A DNA stretch of 64,000 bases from Euborellia annulipes (Eukaryota > Arthropoda > Insecta > Dermaptera > Anisolabididae). The notes under the pieces were generated by a model. The model ran no database searches. It saw nothing but the letters and a program-made list of their open reading frames with translations, and had not been told where the DNA came from. Every line of letters begins with the position of its first letter. Position 1 is the first letter of the stretch. A program made the translations under genes and the position numbers. The stretch covers positions 55,558 through 119,557 of the forward strand of contig JAKCPI010014217.1 in the NCBI GenBank assembly GCA_023213315.1, in the 5' to 3' direction. Positions 18,605 through 30,620 of the stretch are shown in pieces.

Positions 18605-20454
18605 GTGATGCGTTACGTATTGCCCTTGTGGGAAATCCGAACTGTGGTAAAACCTCTCTTTTTAACCATTTAACTGGAACTCGACAAAAAGTCGCAAACT
18701 ATGCGGGTGTAACGGTCGAGCGTAAAGTAGGCCATTTTCAGTTACCTTCAGGGCGTGCAGTGCGTGTACTCGATTTACCGGGTACATATAGTCTAAATGC
18801 AACTAGTCCTGATGAAGTCATTACCCGTGATGTTTGCTTGGGTAGGATTGCCGAAGAAGGTCAGCAAGATGCTTTTTTATGTGTGGTCGATGCGACTAAC
18901 TTAAAATTGCATTTAGGACTAGTGCTTGAAATGATCGAGCTTGGTCGTCCGATTTTACTCGTACTGAATATGATGGATGAAGCGCGTCGTCGTGGCATCC
19001 AAATTAATACTCAAAAGTTATCTCAACGTTTGGGCGTAGCAGTCGTTGAAACAGTTGCTGTTCGTAATGCGGGTATTGAAAATTTATTACATGCCCTTGA
19101 TCAAGAAAAATACAGTGTGCCACAGACCGAACTCAGTGGTTTGACTGGAACTCATCATCAAAAAATCGATATGATTTTTAAAGATGTTGTTCAATATGTC
19201 GATCAGGGAGATAAGCGTACTGACTTTCTAGATCGAATTTTCCTACATCCAGTTTTAGGCCTACTTAGCCTTGCTCTCATGATGTTTATTGTGTTCCAAG
19301 CAGTTTTTGCTTGGGCAGCTCCGTTCATGGATGGCATTGAAGGCTTCTTCGGCTGGTTGGGTGAAGTAGTAGGAACTGTGATTACACAGCCACTACTGCA
19401 TAGTTTGGTTGTTGACGGAATTATCGCGGGGGCAGGTGGCGTAGTTGTGTTCTTGCCACAAATTTTAATCTTGTTCTTCTTCATTTTAGTATTAGAAGAA
19501 TCGGGTTATTTACCGCGTGCAGCATTCTTGCTTGATAAATTAATGTTTCAAGCTGGCTTAAGTGGGCGAGCTTTTATTCCTTTACTTTCAAGCTTTGCCT
19601 GTGCAGTACCGGGAATTATGGCAACGCGTAGTATTAGTGACCCTCGTGATCGTTTTACGACCATTATGGTTGCGCCTTTAATGACCTGTTCAGCACGTTT
19701 GCCAGTATATGCTTTGCTTATTGCTGCATTTATTCCAGAGAAAATGATCTGGGGTATTTTCAACTTACAAGGTCTGGTGCTATTCGGTCTGTATATGGCT
19801 GGTATTGTGAGTGCTCTTTGCGTTTCATTTTTAATGAAGTTTTTGCAAAAAGATAAGTCACAGCATGCTTTATTGCTAGAGCTGCCGAGTTATCGTTTCC
19901 CCGATTTAAAAAGTGTGGGAATCGGTTTGCTAGATCGCGCAAAGATCTTCTTGAAACGTGTTGGTGGAATCATTTTTGCGCTTTCTATCCTGCTCTGGTT
20001 TTTGTGTACTTTCCCGCAGCCACCAGAAGGGGCGACATTACCTGCAATAGATTATAGTTTTGCCGGTATGCTCGGACATCTTATTCAACCTGTATTTGCT
20101 CCAATCGGTTTTAACTGGCAAATCTGTATCGCTTTAATTCCAGCAATGGCAGCGCGTGAAGTTGTAGTCGCAGCATTAGGTACAGTTTATGCCTTGTCTG
20201 CAACGAGTGACGATGCTGTAGCTCAAGGTTTGTCACATCTGATTAGTGCAGATGGCTCGGGTTGGTCTTTGGCAACAGGATTATCGCTTTTAGTGTGGTT
20301 CATTTATGCGCCACATTGTTTGGCCACATTGGCAACGGTACGACGTGAAACAGGTTCATGGAAACATGTTGCTGTCATGACTGCATATCTGTTCGGCTTG
20401 GCTTATTTGGCATCGTTTGTTACCTATCAAATTGCTTCCCATTATTGGGGTTAA
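18601..20454 (+). CDS. feoB: Ferrous iron transporter B
   Basis: Inner-membrane Fe(II) permease of 617 residues. The N-terminal G domain shows G1 GNPNCGKTSLF, G3 DLPG and G4 NMMD, followed by a membrane domain with two Gate motifs (the first around FACAVPGIMATR, and C-terminal membrane helices). It is shorter than the E. coli protein of about 770 residues but in the range of other FeoB proteins. It overlaps feoA by 4 bases and is followed closely by a small membrane gene. Confidence 0.94.
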   Translation: MSDALRIALVGNPNCGKTSLFNHLTGTRQKVANYAGVTVERKVGHFQLPSGRAVRVLDLPGTYSLNATSPDEVITRDVCLGRIAEEGQQDAFLCVVDATNLKLHLGLVLEMIELGRPILLVLNMMDEARRRGIQINTQKLSQRLGVAVVETVAVRNAGIENLLHALDQEKYSVPQTELSGLTGTHHQKIDMIFKDVVQYVDQGDKRTDFLDRIFLHPVLGLLSLALMMFIVFQAVFAWAAPFMDGIEGFFGWLGEVVGTVITQPLLHSLVVDGIIAGAGGVVVFLPQILILFFFILVLEESGYLPRAAFLLDKLMFQAGLSGRAFIPLLSSFACAVPGIMATRSISDPRDRFTTIMVAPLMTCSARLPVYALLIAAFIPEKMIWGIFNLQGLVLFGLYMAGIVSALCVSFLMKFLQKDKSQHALLLELPSYRFPDLKSVGIGLLDRAKIFLKRVGGIIFALSILLWFLCTFPQPPEGATLPAIDYSFAGMLGHLIQPVFAPIGFNWQICIALIPAMAAREVVVAALGTVYALSATSDDAVAQGLSHLISADGSGWSLATGLSLLVWFIYAPHCLATLATVRRETGSWKHVAVMTAYLFGLAYLASFVTYQIASHYWG

Positions 20455-20474
20455 GGCAAGAAAGGAGGTTGTAC

Positions 20475-20726
20475 ATGGTTCAATATCTGATTATTGCAGT
20501 TGTAGTGAGTTGGAGTGCTATTGTTGTTTTTAAGAAAGTATTTCCAAAAACAGCAAATTCAGTCTTTTCTACACTATCTGCATTTTGTGAAAAGCAGGGT
20601 TGGACAACCTTGGCAAAATGGCTTAAGCCAAAAATGACCTTTGGCTGTGCTGGCGGCTGTGGCTGTTCAAGTGAAGATAAACCTACGAATACAGTTCAAG
20701 AAATTAAGCCGATTAAATGGCAGTAA
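20475..20726 (+). CDS. Small Cys-rich membrane protein in the feo operon
   Basis: An 83-residue product starting at ATG 20475 with a strong AAAGGAGG Shine-Dalgarno. It has one N-terminal membrane helix (about 3-20), then a basic stretch and a cysteine cluster CAGGCGCS at about 59-66. It takes the position that feoC occupies in enterobacteria but has no winged-helix signature. The cysteines and the operon suggest an accessory role in iron uptake or metal binding, which is inference only. Confidence 0.75.
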   Translation: MVQYLIIAVVVSWSAIVVFKKVFPKTANSVFSTLSAFCEKQGWTTLAKWLKPKMTFGCAGGCGCSSEDKPTNTVQEIKPIKWQ

Positions 20727-20750
20727 ATTTAGTATTTCTTGTTTCGTCTA

Positions 20751-20777
20751 AAAAGCCATCATATTGATGGCTTTTTT
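20751..20777 (+). terminator. Intrinsic terminator of the feo operon
   Basis: The stem AAAGCCATCA / TGATGGCTTT with a short loop is followed by Ts, about 25 bases after the last feo gene. Confidence 0.8.
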
Positions 20778-20817
20778 ACGCACTGACACAAAAAAAGATG
20801 AATAAAGTTCAAACTGA

Positions 20818-22233
<1,416 letters not shown>

Positions 22234-22257
22234 AGAAAATATGATTAGGAATGTAGT

Positions 22258-23454
22258 ATGGCAGGCTTAGCTCAGACCACAATCCAGAAAATCAATCATT
22301 GGTATGAACGGATATTGCCTAAATGGCCAGCGGAAGTGACGCCACGTAATGTCCTGATTTTCTGTGTCGTTGCATTGTTGTGTATCGGTTCAGTGATGGT
22401 GGCGTCTGCTTCGATGCCCTATGCTGAATATATGCATGAAAACCCGTTTCACTATGTGATTCGTCATGGTATTTCGATTGTCGCTGCGGCTGTGGTGGCT
22501 TATTTGACCTATCGAATATCACTCAATACGTGGTTTAAAAATACTTTCCCGTTGTGGTTGTTGACCATGGTTCTGTTGCTTGCTGCTTTGGTGGTGGGTT
22601 CAGAAGTCAACGGTTCTACACGCTGGATTAAGATTGGTGGTTTTACTTTACAGCCAACAGAGGTTGCCAAAGTCATGATGGCGATCTTTACCGCAGACTA
22701 CGTTGTTCGCCGTGCCAAAGAGGTTCGTACCCACTGGAAAGGCTTATTACGTTTAAGTGGGGTCATGGCAATTACGGTTGGTTTAATTATTGCTGAGCCT
22801 GACTTGGGTGCTACGATCGTAATTGTATTGATGATGGTCGGAGTATTCTTTTTAGCTGGTGCGCCGCCAACACAGTTCTTAATCATGCTTGGCGCGATTG
22901 TAACTGGTATTGTGTTTTTGATTTTGTTTGAACCCTACCGTTTCCAACGTTTGATTTCGTTTACTGACCCATGGGCAGATCCATTAGGTGTAGGTTACCA
23001 GTTATCAAATGCTTTAATGGCCTTTGGTCGTGGTGAATGGTTTGGTACAGGTTTAGGGCACAGCGTACAAAAACTTTCTTATTTGCCAGAAGCACATACT
23101 GACTTTATGTTGGCTGTTTTAGGTGAAGAGTTTGGTTTTGTAGGTATTTCTATTGTCATTATATTATCTTTCTCGATGCTAGCATGTTGTATCAAAATTG
23201 GTCATCGTGCATTGAAACATCATTACCTTCGCGCAGGTTATTTGGCTTACGGCATTAGTATTATTTTCTTGCTCCAGATTTTAGTAAATGCGGGCATGAA
23301 TATGGGTTTAATGCCAACCAAAGGCTTGACTCTGCCATTTATTAGTTATGGTGGTACATCCTTAATGATGTGTGCTGCGATGATTAGCTTGATCTTAAAG
23401 ATTGATGCTTCAACCCAAGAAGTTAACCCTGAAAGGGAAGAATCAAACTTCTAG
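22258..23454 (+). CDS. ftsW: Lipid II polymerase / cell division protein FtsW
   Basis: SEDS-family glycosyltransferase of the division septum, 398 residues with about ten membrane helices. Signature segments are NGSTRWIKIGGFTLQPTE, the extracytoplasmic loop with GLGHSVQKLSYLPEAHTDF and the late FISYGGTS. It forms a pair with murD as in division/cell-wall clusters. A terminator follows. Confidence 0.95.
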   Translation: MAGLAQTTIQKINHWYERILPKWPAEVTPRNVLIFCVVALLCIGSVMVASASMPYAEYMHENPFHYVIRHGISIVAAAVVAYLTYRISLNTWFKNTFPLWLLTMVLLLAALVVGSEVNGSTRWIKIGGFTLQPTEVAKVMMAIFTADYVVRRAKEVRTHWKGLLRLSGVMAITVGLIIAEPDLGATIVIVLMMVGVFFLAGAPPTQFLIMLGAIVTGIVFLILFEPYRFQRLISFTDPWADPLGVGYQLSNALMAFGRGEWFGTGLGHSVQKLSYLPEAHTDFMLAVLGEEFGFVGISIVIILSFSMLACCIKIGHRALKHHYLRAGYLAYGISIIFLLQILVNAGMNMGLMPTKGLTLPFISYGGTSLMMCAAMISLILKIDASTQEVNPEREESNF

Positions 23455-23473
23455 TTGAGTATTTTGGCATTAG

Positions 23474-23501
23474 AAAACCCGATTTGATATCGGGTTTTTT
23501 T
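23474..23501. terminator. Intrinsic terminator between ftsW and gluQ
   Basis: The stem ACCCGAT / ATCGGGT with flanking A- and T-runs serves ftsW. Its reverse complement can serve gluQ. Confidence 0.85.
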
Positions 23502-23503
23502 AT

Positions 23504-24437
23504 TTATAGATATGTTCCGTTCAGTTGCTCTACATGTGGAATTAAATCTACATTCCACTGCGCTACTGCTTGTTTAAGCATAACTTTAGGCTGGTCTAAA
23601 TCAACGTTAGGTTGTCCTAGTGCTTGTATTGCTTGTTGCAGCAATTGAGGAGCTTTTGACAAATCGAGTGCCTGAGCAAGGTTTTGCTTAGAGAGCTTTT
23701 GGCCTTGATCGTTCATGGCGAGAGGAAGGTGCATATAGCTCAGTTTAGGGTAACCTAAGAGCTCACCCAAGCCAGATCTGACGTTCAGTGTTATCTAATA
23801 GGTCTGCGCCTCGAACGACATGGGTGATGCCTTGCAAATAATCATCAACGACTACTGCAAGTTGATAGTTAATGATCCCGTCACGGCGTTTAAGAACAAA
23901 GTCTCCAAGGTCATGTTGCAGATTAGAACAATGAAGTCCTTGTAGTCGGTCATTAAAACAGATTTGTTGATCTTGAACTTTTACCCGAATGGCTTGGTCT
24001 TGGAAATCAAGATTTAGATTGCGACAAGTCCCTGCATAGATTGCATTTGAGCCCAGCATTTTGCGCGTACATTGACAAGCATAGATAAGACCCTCTTTTT
24101 TAAGTTGATCTAATACACTTTCATAAATGTCTAAACGGTTTTTTTGAAAGATGATTTCTGCATCGGGTTCGAACTGGAAGGCTTCTAGTGATGTGAGAAT
24201 ATGATCTTCACTGCCCGGATAAATACGTGGGATATCTGTGTCTTCGACGCGAACGAGCCATGTGCCTTGATGAGCCTTTGCATCACAATAACTGGCAACG
24301 GCAGTAATGAGTGATCCAAAATGCAAAGGGCCGGTTGGCGATGGCGCAAACCGACCTGAGTAGCGCAACAGCGAAACATCGTTTCGCTGTTGCGCAAGAG
24401 TCGAGCTGTGCTCGACTGGAGGATTCTCAACAGTCAC
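23504..24437 (-). pseudogene. gluQ: Glutamyl-Q tRNA(Asp) synthetase, one frameshift
   Basis: Paralogue of glutamyl-tRNA synthetase that attaches glutamate to queuosine of tRNA(Asp). The first frame (24437-23763) has the class I HIGH-like region in RFAPSPTGPLHFGSL, RVEDTD, the zinc site CQC with a later Cys, and GADLLDNTERQIWLG. The second (23770-23504) begins GELLGYPKLSY and has the KMSKS-like KLSKQN. One extra G near 23768 separates them. The frame starts at GTG 24437, two bases after the dksA stop. Its first 25 codons or so are formed by two palindromes, so the true start may be further in. Confidence 0.85.
24364..24418. repeat. Two adjacent perfect palindromes at the 5' end of gluQ
   Basis: The first has 15-base arms (GCGCAACAGCGAAAC and its complement) around a 3-base centre. 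Right beside it is a second with 8-base arms (AGTCGAGC / GCTCGACT) around TGT. Both lie in the frame assigned to gluQ and encode its non-conserved N-terminal extension. The pair resembles a REP-type element. I saw no second copy in the window. Confidence 0.75.
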
Positions 24438-24439
24438 AA

Positions 24440-24979
24440 TTAACCGTTATTTTGCTTCTCTTTGATTTCTGCCAAAGTTTTACAATCAATACATAAAGTT
24501 GCCGTTGGACGTGCTTCTAAACGACGTAAGCCGATTTCGATACCACACGTTTCACAGAAACCATAGTCTTCATTTTTAATTGCTTCCATAGATTGTTCGA
24601 TTTTACGAATTAACTTACGTTCACGGTCACGTGTACGCAATTCAATTGCAAACTCTTCTTCTTGGGTGGCACGGTCATTCACATCGGGCAATGCAGTCGA
24701 TTCGTCTTGCATCGTATTCAACGTACGATCAACTTCAGACATCAATTCAGCTTTCCATGCTTGCAGAATTTGTCGGAAATGCTCGAGCTGTCCTTCAGAC
24801 ATGTACTCTTCATTTTTCTTAGGTTGATAAGGTGCAATACCAAATAAACTTGCAGTTGTGCCTATGTCAGAAGTTTTAGGTTTCACTTTACGTGCACGTT
24901 TCACAGCAGAAGCTTTTTCACCTTCTACTACAACTTCTGTATGTTCATCCAAAACTTGGTTGTGGTTGTCATTCGCCAT
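24440..24979 (-). CDS. dksA: RNA polymerase-binding transcription factor DksA
   Basis: Binds the secondary channel of RNA polymerase and works with ppGpp in the stringent response. The 179-residue product has a coiled-coil domain with the acidic tip (DVNDRATQEEEFAIELRTRDRE, here DxxDxA is intact) and the C4 zinc finger CETCGIEIG...CIDCK. The frame reaches 25003, but ATG 24979 fits the usual N-terminus and has GAGGA about 10 bases before it. It leads a unit with gluQ. Confidence 0.93.
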   Translation of the reverse strand: MANDNHNQVLDEHTEVVVEGEKASAVKRARKVKPKTSDIGTTASLFGIAPYQPKKNEEYMSEGQLEHFRQILQAWKAELMSEVDRTLNTMQDESTALPDVNDRATQEEEFAIELRTRDRERKLIRKIEQSMEAIKNEDYGFCETCGIEIGLRRLEARPTATLCIDCKTLAEIKEKQNNG

Positions 24980-25189
24980 AATAGGGCATTCCTCATCATA
25001 CACGTATTATCTATACGCAAAAAATATGGTGATATGCAAGTGTTTTTATAGAAAACCATCGATGGATTTTACCATCGGGTCGTCATCATATAGATTTTTC
25101 CTGCAAGATGATAGTCATTCCGACCCGTAAATATTTTCAAAACATGTTTAGCCTAGTCATAATTGCATATAAGCATATAAAAAATAGAG

Positions 25190-26053
25190 CTAATAGCCTG
25201 AAATATCAGTATTTATAAGGCCCTGAAAATTTTCAAGACGGAAGACTTCGGTTTCAAAACTACCATCGTTTTTTAGACGAATGTAACGGTAGCCGGGAGC
25301 ATTTTGGTCTAGGGCAAAGTCATTACTAAACGGTTTAAACTGAACGCTTGTTGAGGGGGTCGAGAAAAATTCGATCCCTTGCCAAGTGTTTAGTGAGTCT
25401 TGGTGAACATGCCCGCAGACTAAAGCTTTTACATTTTTAAATGGAGCTAATGTTGTAAGCAACGCATTAGAATTTTGTAACTTGTGATGATCAATCCATT
25501 TAGATTTCATTGCGAAAGGATGATGATGACAAGCCAGCAAAATAGGGTTATCCGAAAATTCTTCGAGTAATGTCGCTAAATTTTGTAGTTGTTCTGGCGA
25601 CAGGTGACCATCAATCTGACCTTTTACCGCACTATTTAATAAAATAACACGCCAGTTTCCTAAGCAAATGACCACAGGTTCCTGATGGTTTTCTTTATGC
25701 AATGGAAAATGGTCAACGTTATCATGATTACCCAGTGTCTGAAAAAATGGCAGCCCTAACGTTTGCATATATTGAATATAACGTTTGTATGTAATAGGCG
25801 TTGGTGCTTGAGCCAGATCTCCAGTATGGATAATGGCATCAGTTTCTGGATGTTTTTTCAGGATCTGCTGAATAATGGCATGAAAACTTTCTTCAGGATT
25901 CATCCCCACAAATTCTAAATGTGGATACTCCAATAAGTGGGTATCGGTAATTTGTATAATGACATGGTCTTTTTGTGAAAGTGTTGAGACTTGAAAAGTC
26001 ACCGTCCTACCTCGTCGGATTTTATTATCGTTGTGATGTGTTGAGATAGCCAT
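25190..26053 (-). CDS. cpdA: 3',5'-cyclic-AMP phosphodiesterase (Icc type)
   Basis: Metallophosphoesterase of 287 residues that lowers cAMP. The five metal-binding blocks are clear: QITDTHL, HTGDLAQ, LGNHDN, ACHHHP and CGHVHQD. The first 30 residues are not conserved and overlap the nudF end by 55 bases, so the true start may be later in the frame (for example near the FQVSTLSQKDH region). The nudF-cpdA order is common in gammaproteobacteria. Confidence 0.9.
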   Translation of the reverse strand: MAISTHHNDNKIRRGRTVTFQVSTLSQKDHVIIQITDTHLLEYPHLEFVGMNPEESFHAIIQQILKKHPETDAIIHTGDLAQAPTPITYKRYIQYMQTLGLPFFQTLGNHDNVDHFPLHKENHQEPVVICLGNWRVILLNSAVKGQIDGHLSPEQLQNLATLLEEFSDNPILLACHHHPFAMKSKWIDHHKLQNSNALLTTLAPFKNVKALVCGHVHQDSLNTWQGIEFFSTPSTSVQFKPFSNDFALDQNAPGYRYIRLKNDGSFETEVFRLENFQGLINTDISGY

Positions 26054-26634
26054 TGTAACGCCATAATGACAGGGGCATTTCTCAAACGTCCTTGACTTAA
26101 TAATGTTGATATTTCGCTGTAGTCAAACAGGTGTAAAAGAATATTTTCACCTTCATCAGGCATGCCAAAAACTCCGCCTTCTGATGGTAAATCTGTTTCG
26201 GCAACATATAAATGAAATATTTCTGAGCATGCCCCTGCAGACGGATAAAAGCTGAATAGATGTTGTACATGATTAATGGTACATCCGGACTCTTCAAGCG
26301 TTTCACGGCGAATACAGCTTTCAGGAGTCTCATCTCCATCTAATACACCTGCAATGATTTCCAATTGCCATGGTGAATAGGCATCATTAATTGCGCCAAC
26401 CCGGAACTGTTCAATCAGCGCAAATTGTTGTCTTTGATCGTTGTAGAGTAGAACGCCAGCTGCTTCTGGACGATGAACAAGTTCACGCTGCAATACATGA
26501 GTATATTCAGGCTGATTAAATAGACGATGTCGAAGGTTGACTTTTTCAACTTGAATAAAACCACGGAATAGAGATTCGCGTGATGTTACTTCGACATCTT
26601 TAGATGTATAACTTGGACGTTCAACAATACTCAT
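25999..26634 (-). CDS. nudF: ADP-ribose pyrophosphatase (Nudix)
   Basis: Hydrolyses ADP-ribose to AMP and ribose 5-phosphate. The 211 residues contain a full Nudix box, GVLDGDETPESCIRRETLEE followed by SGC, with the RE and EE metal ligands in place. The N-terminal domain for dimerisation is about 60 residues. It overlaps the downstream cpdA. Confidence 0.92.
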   Translation of the reverse strand: MSIVERPSYTSKDVEVTSRESLFRGFIQVEKVNLRHRLFNQPEYTHVLQRELVHRPEAAGVLLYNDQRQQFALIEQFRVGAINDAYSPWQLEIIAGVLDGDETPESCIRRETLEESGCTINHVQHLFSFYPSAGACSEIFHLYVAETDLPSEGGVFGMPDEGENILLHLFDYSEISTLLSQGRLRNAPVIMALQWLSQHITTIIKSDEVGR

Positions 26635-26708
26635 GATTCGATCAGGACGAAATCTATTTATTTCATCCTAACCGAGAATCATGGCTAGGCAAGTGTTTTT
26701 TTGAATAT

Positions 26709-28616
<1,908 letters not shown>

Positions 28617-28688
28617 TCAAGCACGACCAAAAACGATGGCGGATTTATCTTTACTAGATAAATTTGAGGCTTTAGTTTTTAGATGGCT

Positions 28689-28806
28689 TGATTCCTACGC
28701 AGGTCTTAACCTGATCAGGTTCAACGGTACTTGTGATCAAACTTGTGTTTTGAAAACACAGAATCTACACAATCTCAGCGAGTTATTACTCGCGCTCCGT
28801 CAAGCG
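28689..28806 (-). promoter_or_regulatory. TPP riboswitch upstream of thiC
   Basis: Read on the minus strand, the thi-box elements are all present: the CTGAGA core, then a variable stem-loop (TGTGTTTTGAAAACACA), then ACCTGATC...GACCTGCGTAGGAA. It ends about 100 bases before the thiC ATG, leaving room for an expression platform. Confidence 0.93.
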
Positions 28807-28843
28807 AATTACAGACTAACATGATTTAGGTTGGCTGGCATTG

Positions 28844-29930
28844 TCAATTTGTATCTATACAAACGGCATCTATATGGCAGTCGCGATAGACTTCCGTGTT
28901 CCATGGGGAGTCTAATTTTAATAACTGCTCAAGTTGTTCATGTGTAATCTGATAATTTGATTTTTTATCGCCATTCTTGTCAGTTGAATCTATTTTAAAT
29001 TGTGCTTTGCGTTCCTCTACAGGCGTGACAATAAATTTAAGAAATTGCTGGGCAGGTTTCGCTAAACTCGACTGGTTTTGTGTAGATAGAAAACGGATTT
29101 GTTGAAGCGCATCTTTATCAATCCATGTGTTTGGAGCATATTCATCTGACACAGGGGTGTTATCTAAGCCAAAGAAAATAAAATAGCGATATTCGTTAAA
29201 GAGTAGTTTTGCATCACCAATAAAGTGGCTTTTTGGATATTTTTGAATAAATTTTTCCCAAAAAAGTATTCGTTCAGTAAGTTCTTTCCACGAAACAGCC
29301 AAAGCACCATCGTTATAGAAAATATCCTGATTGTCTTTGGCCATACGAGTTAAGAACTCTTTTTGGTCAGTAGGTAAGGCTTTAGAAAAAACATCGACTA
29401 GATAGTTTGGCTGACGTCGATAGGTAAACATGCCTTCGCCTTGATAGAGTAGTTCAATATAGGCTTCACCATTATGTTGAAGTAAGTATTGGTCACGTGG
29501 ACTAAGTTGGTCGAATAATTTTTTCTGGCTTTGTATGACTTTTTTTAGGGTCTCGTTGTTTTTGTTCTAAAACAGCATAGCCAAAAGCTTCAAACGCTCT
29601 GGCTGTTTTGTCAGTGTAGTCTTGCTTAAGAAAACGTTGATACATAGCAGTTGATGCATTAATAAGCTTAAGCTGTTCATCATTCTTTAAAGATGGAACA
29701 CACGTTTTGAGTTTCTCATTAATTTGATTTAAGTCTTCTATTTTGCTGGTTTGATTGATTTTCTGCATCGCGGCATTGATCTGTATGCAGCTGTTATCTG
29801 GTTTGCTTGCAGGCTTCTGTTCAGCTGATTTCTGCTCTTTAGAAACAGCTTGATCTTGCTGCGATGTCTTATTGCAGCCAGCTAAAAGTAGTGCGCTGCA
29901 CATACTCATCATTAGAAATTTTTTCATCAT
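28844..29930 (-). pseudogene. Uncharacterised lipoprotein, one frameshift
   Basis: The N-terminal frame has a lipoprotein leader (MMKKFL... with lipobox LLAGC) followed by a Lys/Gln/Ser-rich linker. It ends at 29502. The rest of the protein is open in another frame to 28844, giving about 360 residues in all. The two parts join if one A is removed from the seven-A tract on the coding strand (29540-29546). The downstream part contains the open stretch upstream of the first in-frame ATG (from SQKKLFDQLSPRDQYLL) and no catalytic motif that I recognise. The leader start could also be 29960. Confidence 0.6.
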
Positions 29931-30010
29931 TGTATTTTTATCGAAGTAAACATTGATCAAATTATAACTCTGAAAAAGATTGCATCATTGTTAGAAATCT
30001 TTATTATTAG

Positions 30011-30024
30011 GTAGATCGGTCTAC
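30011..30024. promoter_or_regulatory. Probable TetR-family operator
   Basis: GTAGATCGGTCTAC is an inverted repeat with 5-base arms, 15 bases before the regulator's ATG. This is the usual place and shape for autoregulation by a TetR-type repressor. Binding is inferred. Confidence 0.5.
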
Positions 30025-30038
30025 TTAAAAGTAAAACT

Positions 30039-30620
30039 ATGAATGATAAATCTGCAAGACAGAAAATTCTCGATGCCGCTGCAACTTTGTTTTATAACGA
30101 TGGCATTACTGCAACTGGAATTAACTCGGTTACGGCAAAAGCAGATGTTGCTAAGATGTCGCTTTATAATAATTTTTCTTCAAAAGGAGAGCTTGTTGAT
30201 GCCTACATTGCTGCGCGGCATCAAGAATGGCTTGATCTTTATCAAAAACGTTTAGAGACAACAAAATCAGCTACAGAAGCTATTTTAGCCATATTTGATG
30301 CTTATCAAGACCATGCAGAGTTTGCCTATGAAAAGGGCTTCCGAGGGTGTGGATTATTAAATGCTGCGGCAGAGTTTCCAGCAAATAGTGCAGGTCGAAA
30401 TGTAGTAAGGCAGCATAAAGAAGAAGTCGAAGCCATTGTTGCCGAGCATTTAAAAAAATTAATACCAGACTCGCAGCGTGTTAACTATGTCGCTACACAG
30501 CTTTCCTTTCTTTTAGAAGGATCTATGGCAAGAGCTGGGTTGGAAGGCAATAGTCGTCAACTCCTATTAGCAAAGCAAATGGCGGACGATCTTCTAAAGA
30601 GAGAATGTCAACATGATTAG
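30039..30620 (+). CDS. TetR/AcrR family transcriptional regulator
   Basis: 193 residues with an N-terminal TetR helix-turn-helix (about 8-55, ILDAAATLFYNDGITATGIN...MSLYNNFSSKGELV). The ligand domain resembles the group with the phrase CGLLNAAAEFP. It overlaps the downstream EamA transporter by 8 bases, so it probably controls that gene and itself through the inverted repeat just upstream. The ligand is unknown. Confidence 0.88.
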   Translation: MNDKSARQKILDAAATLFYNDGITATGINSVTAKADVAKMSLYNNFSSKGELVDAYIAARHQEWLDLYQKRLETTKSATEAILAIFDAYQDHAEFAYEKGFRGCGLLNAAAEFPANSAGRNVVRQHKEEVEAIVAEHLKKLIPDSQRVNYVATQLSFLLEGSMARAGLEGNSRQLLLAKQMADDLLKRECQHD

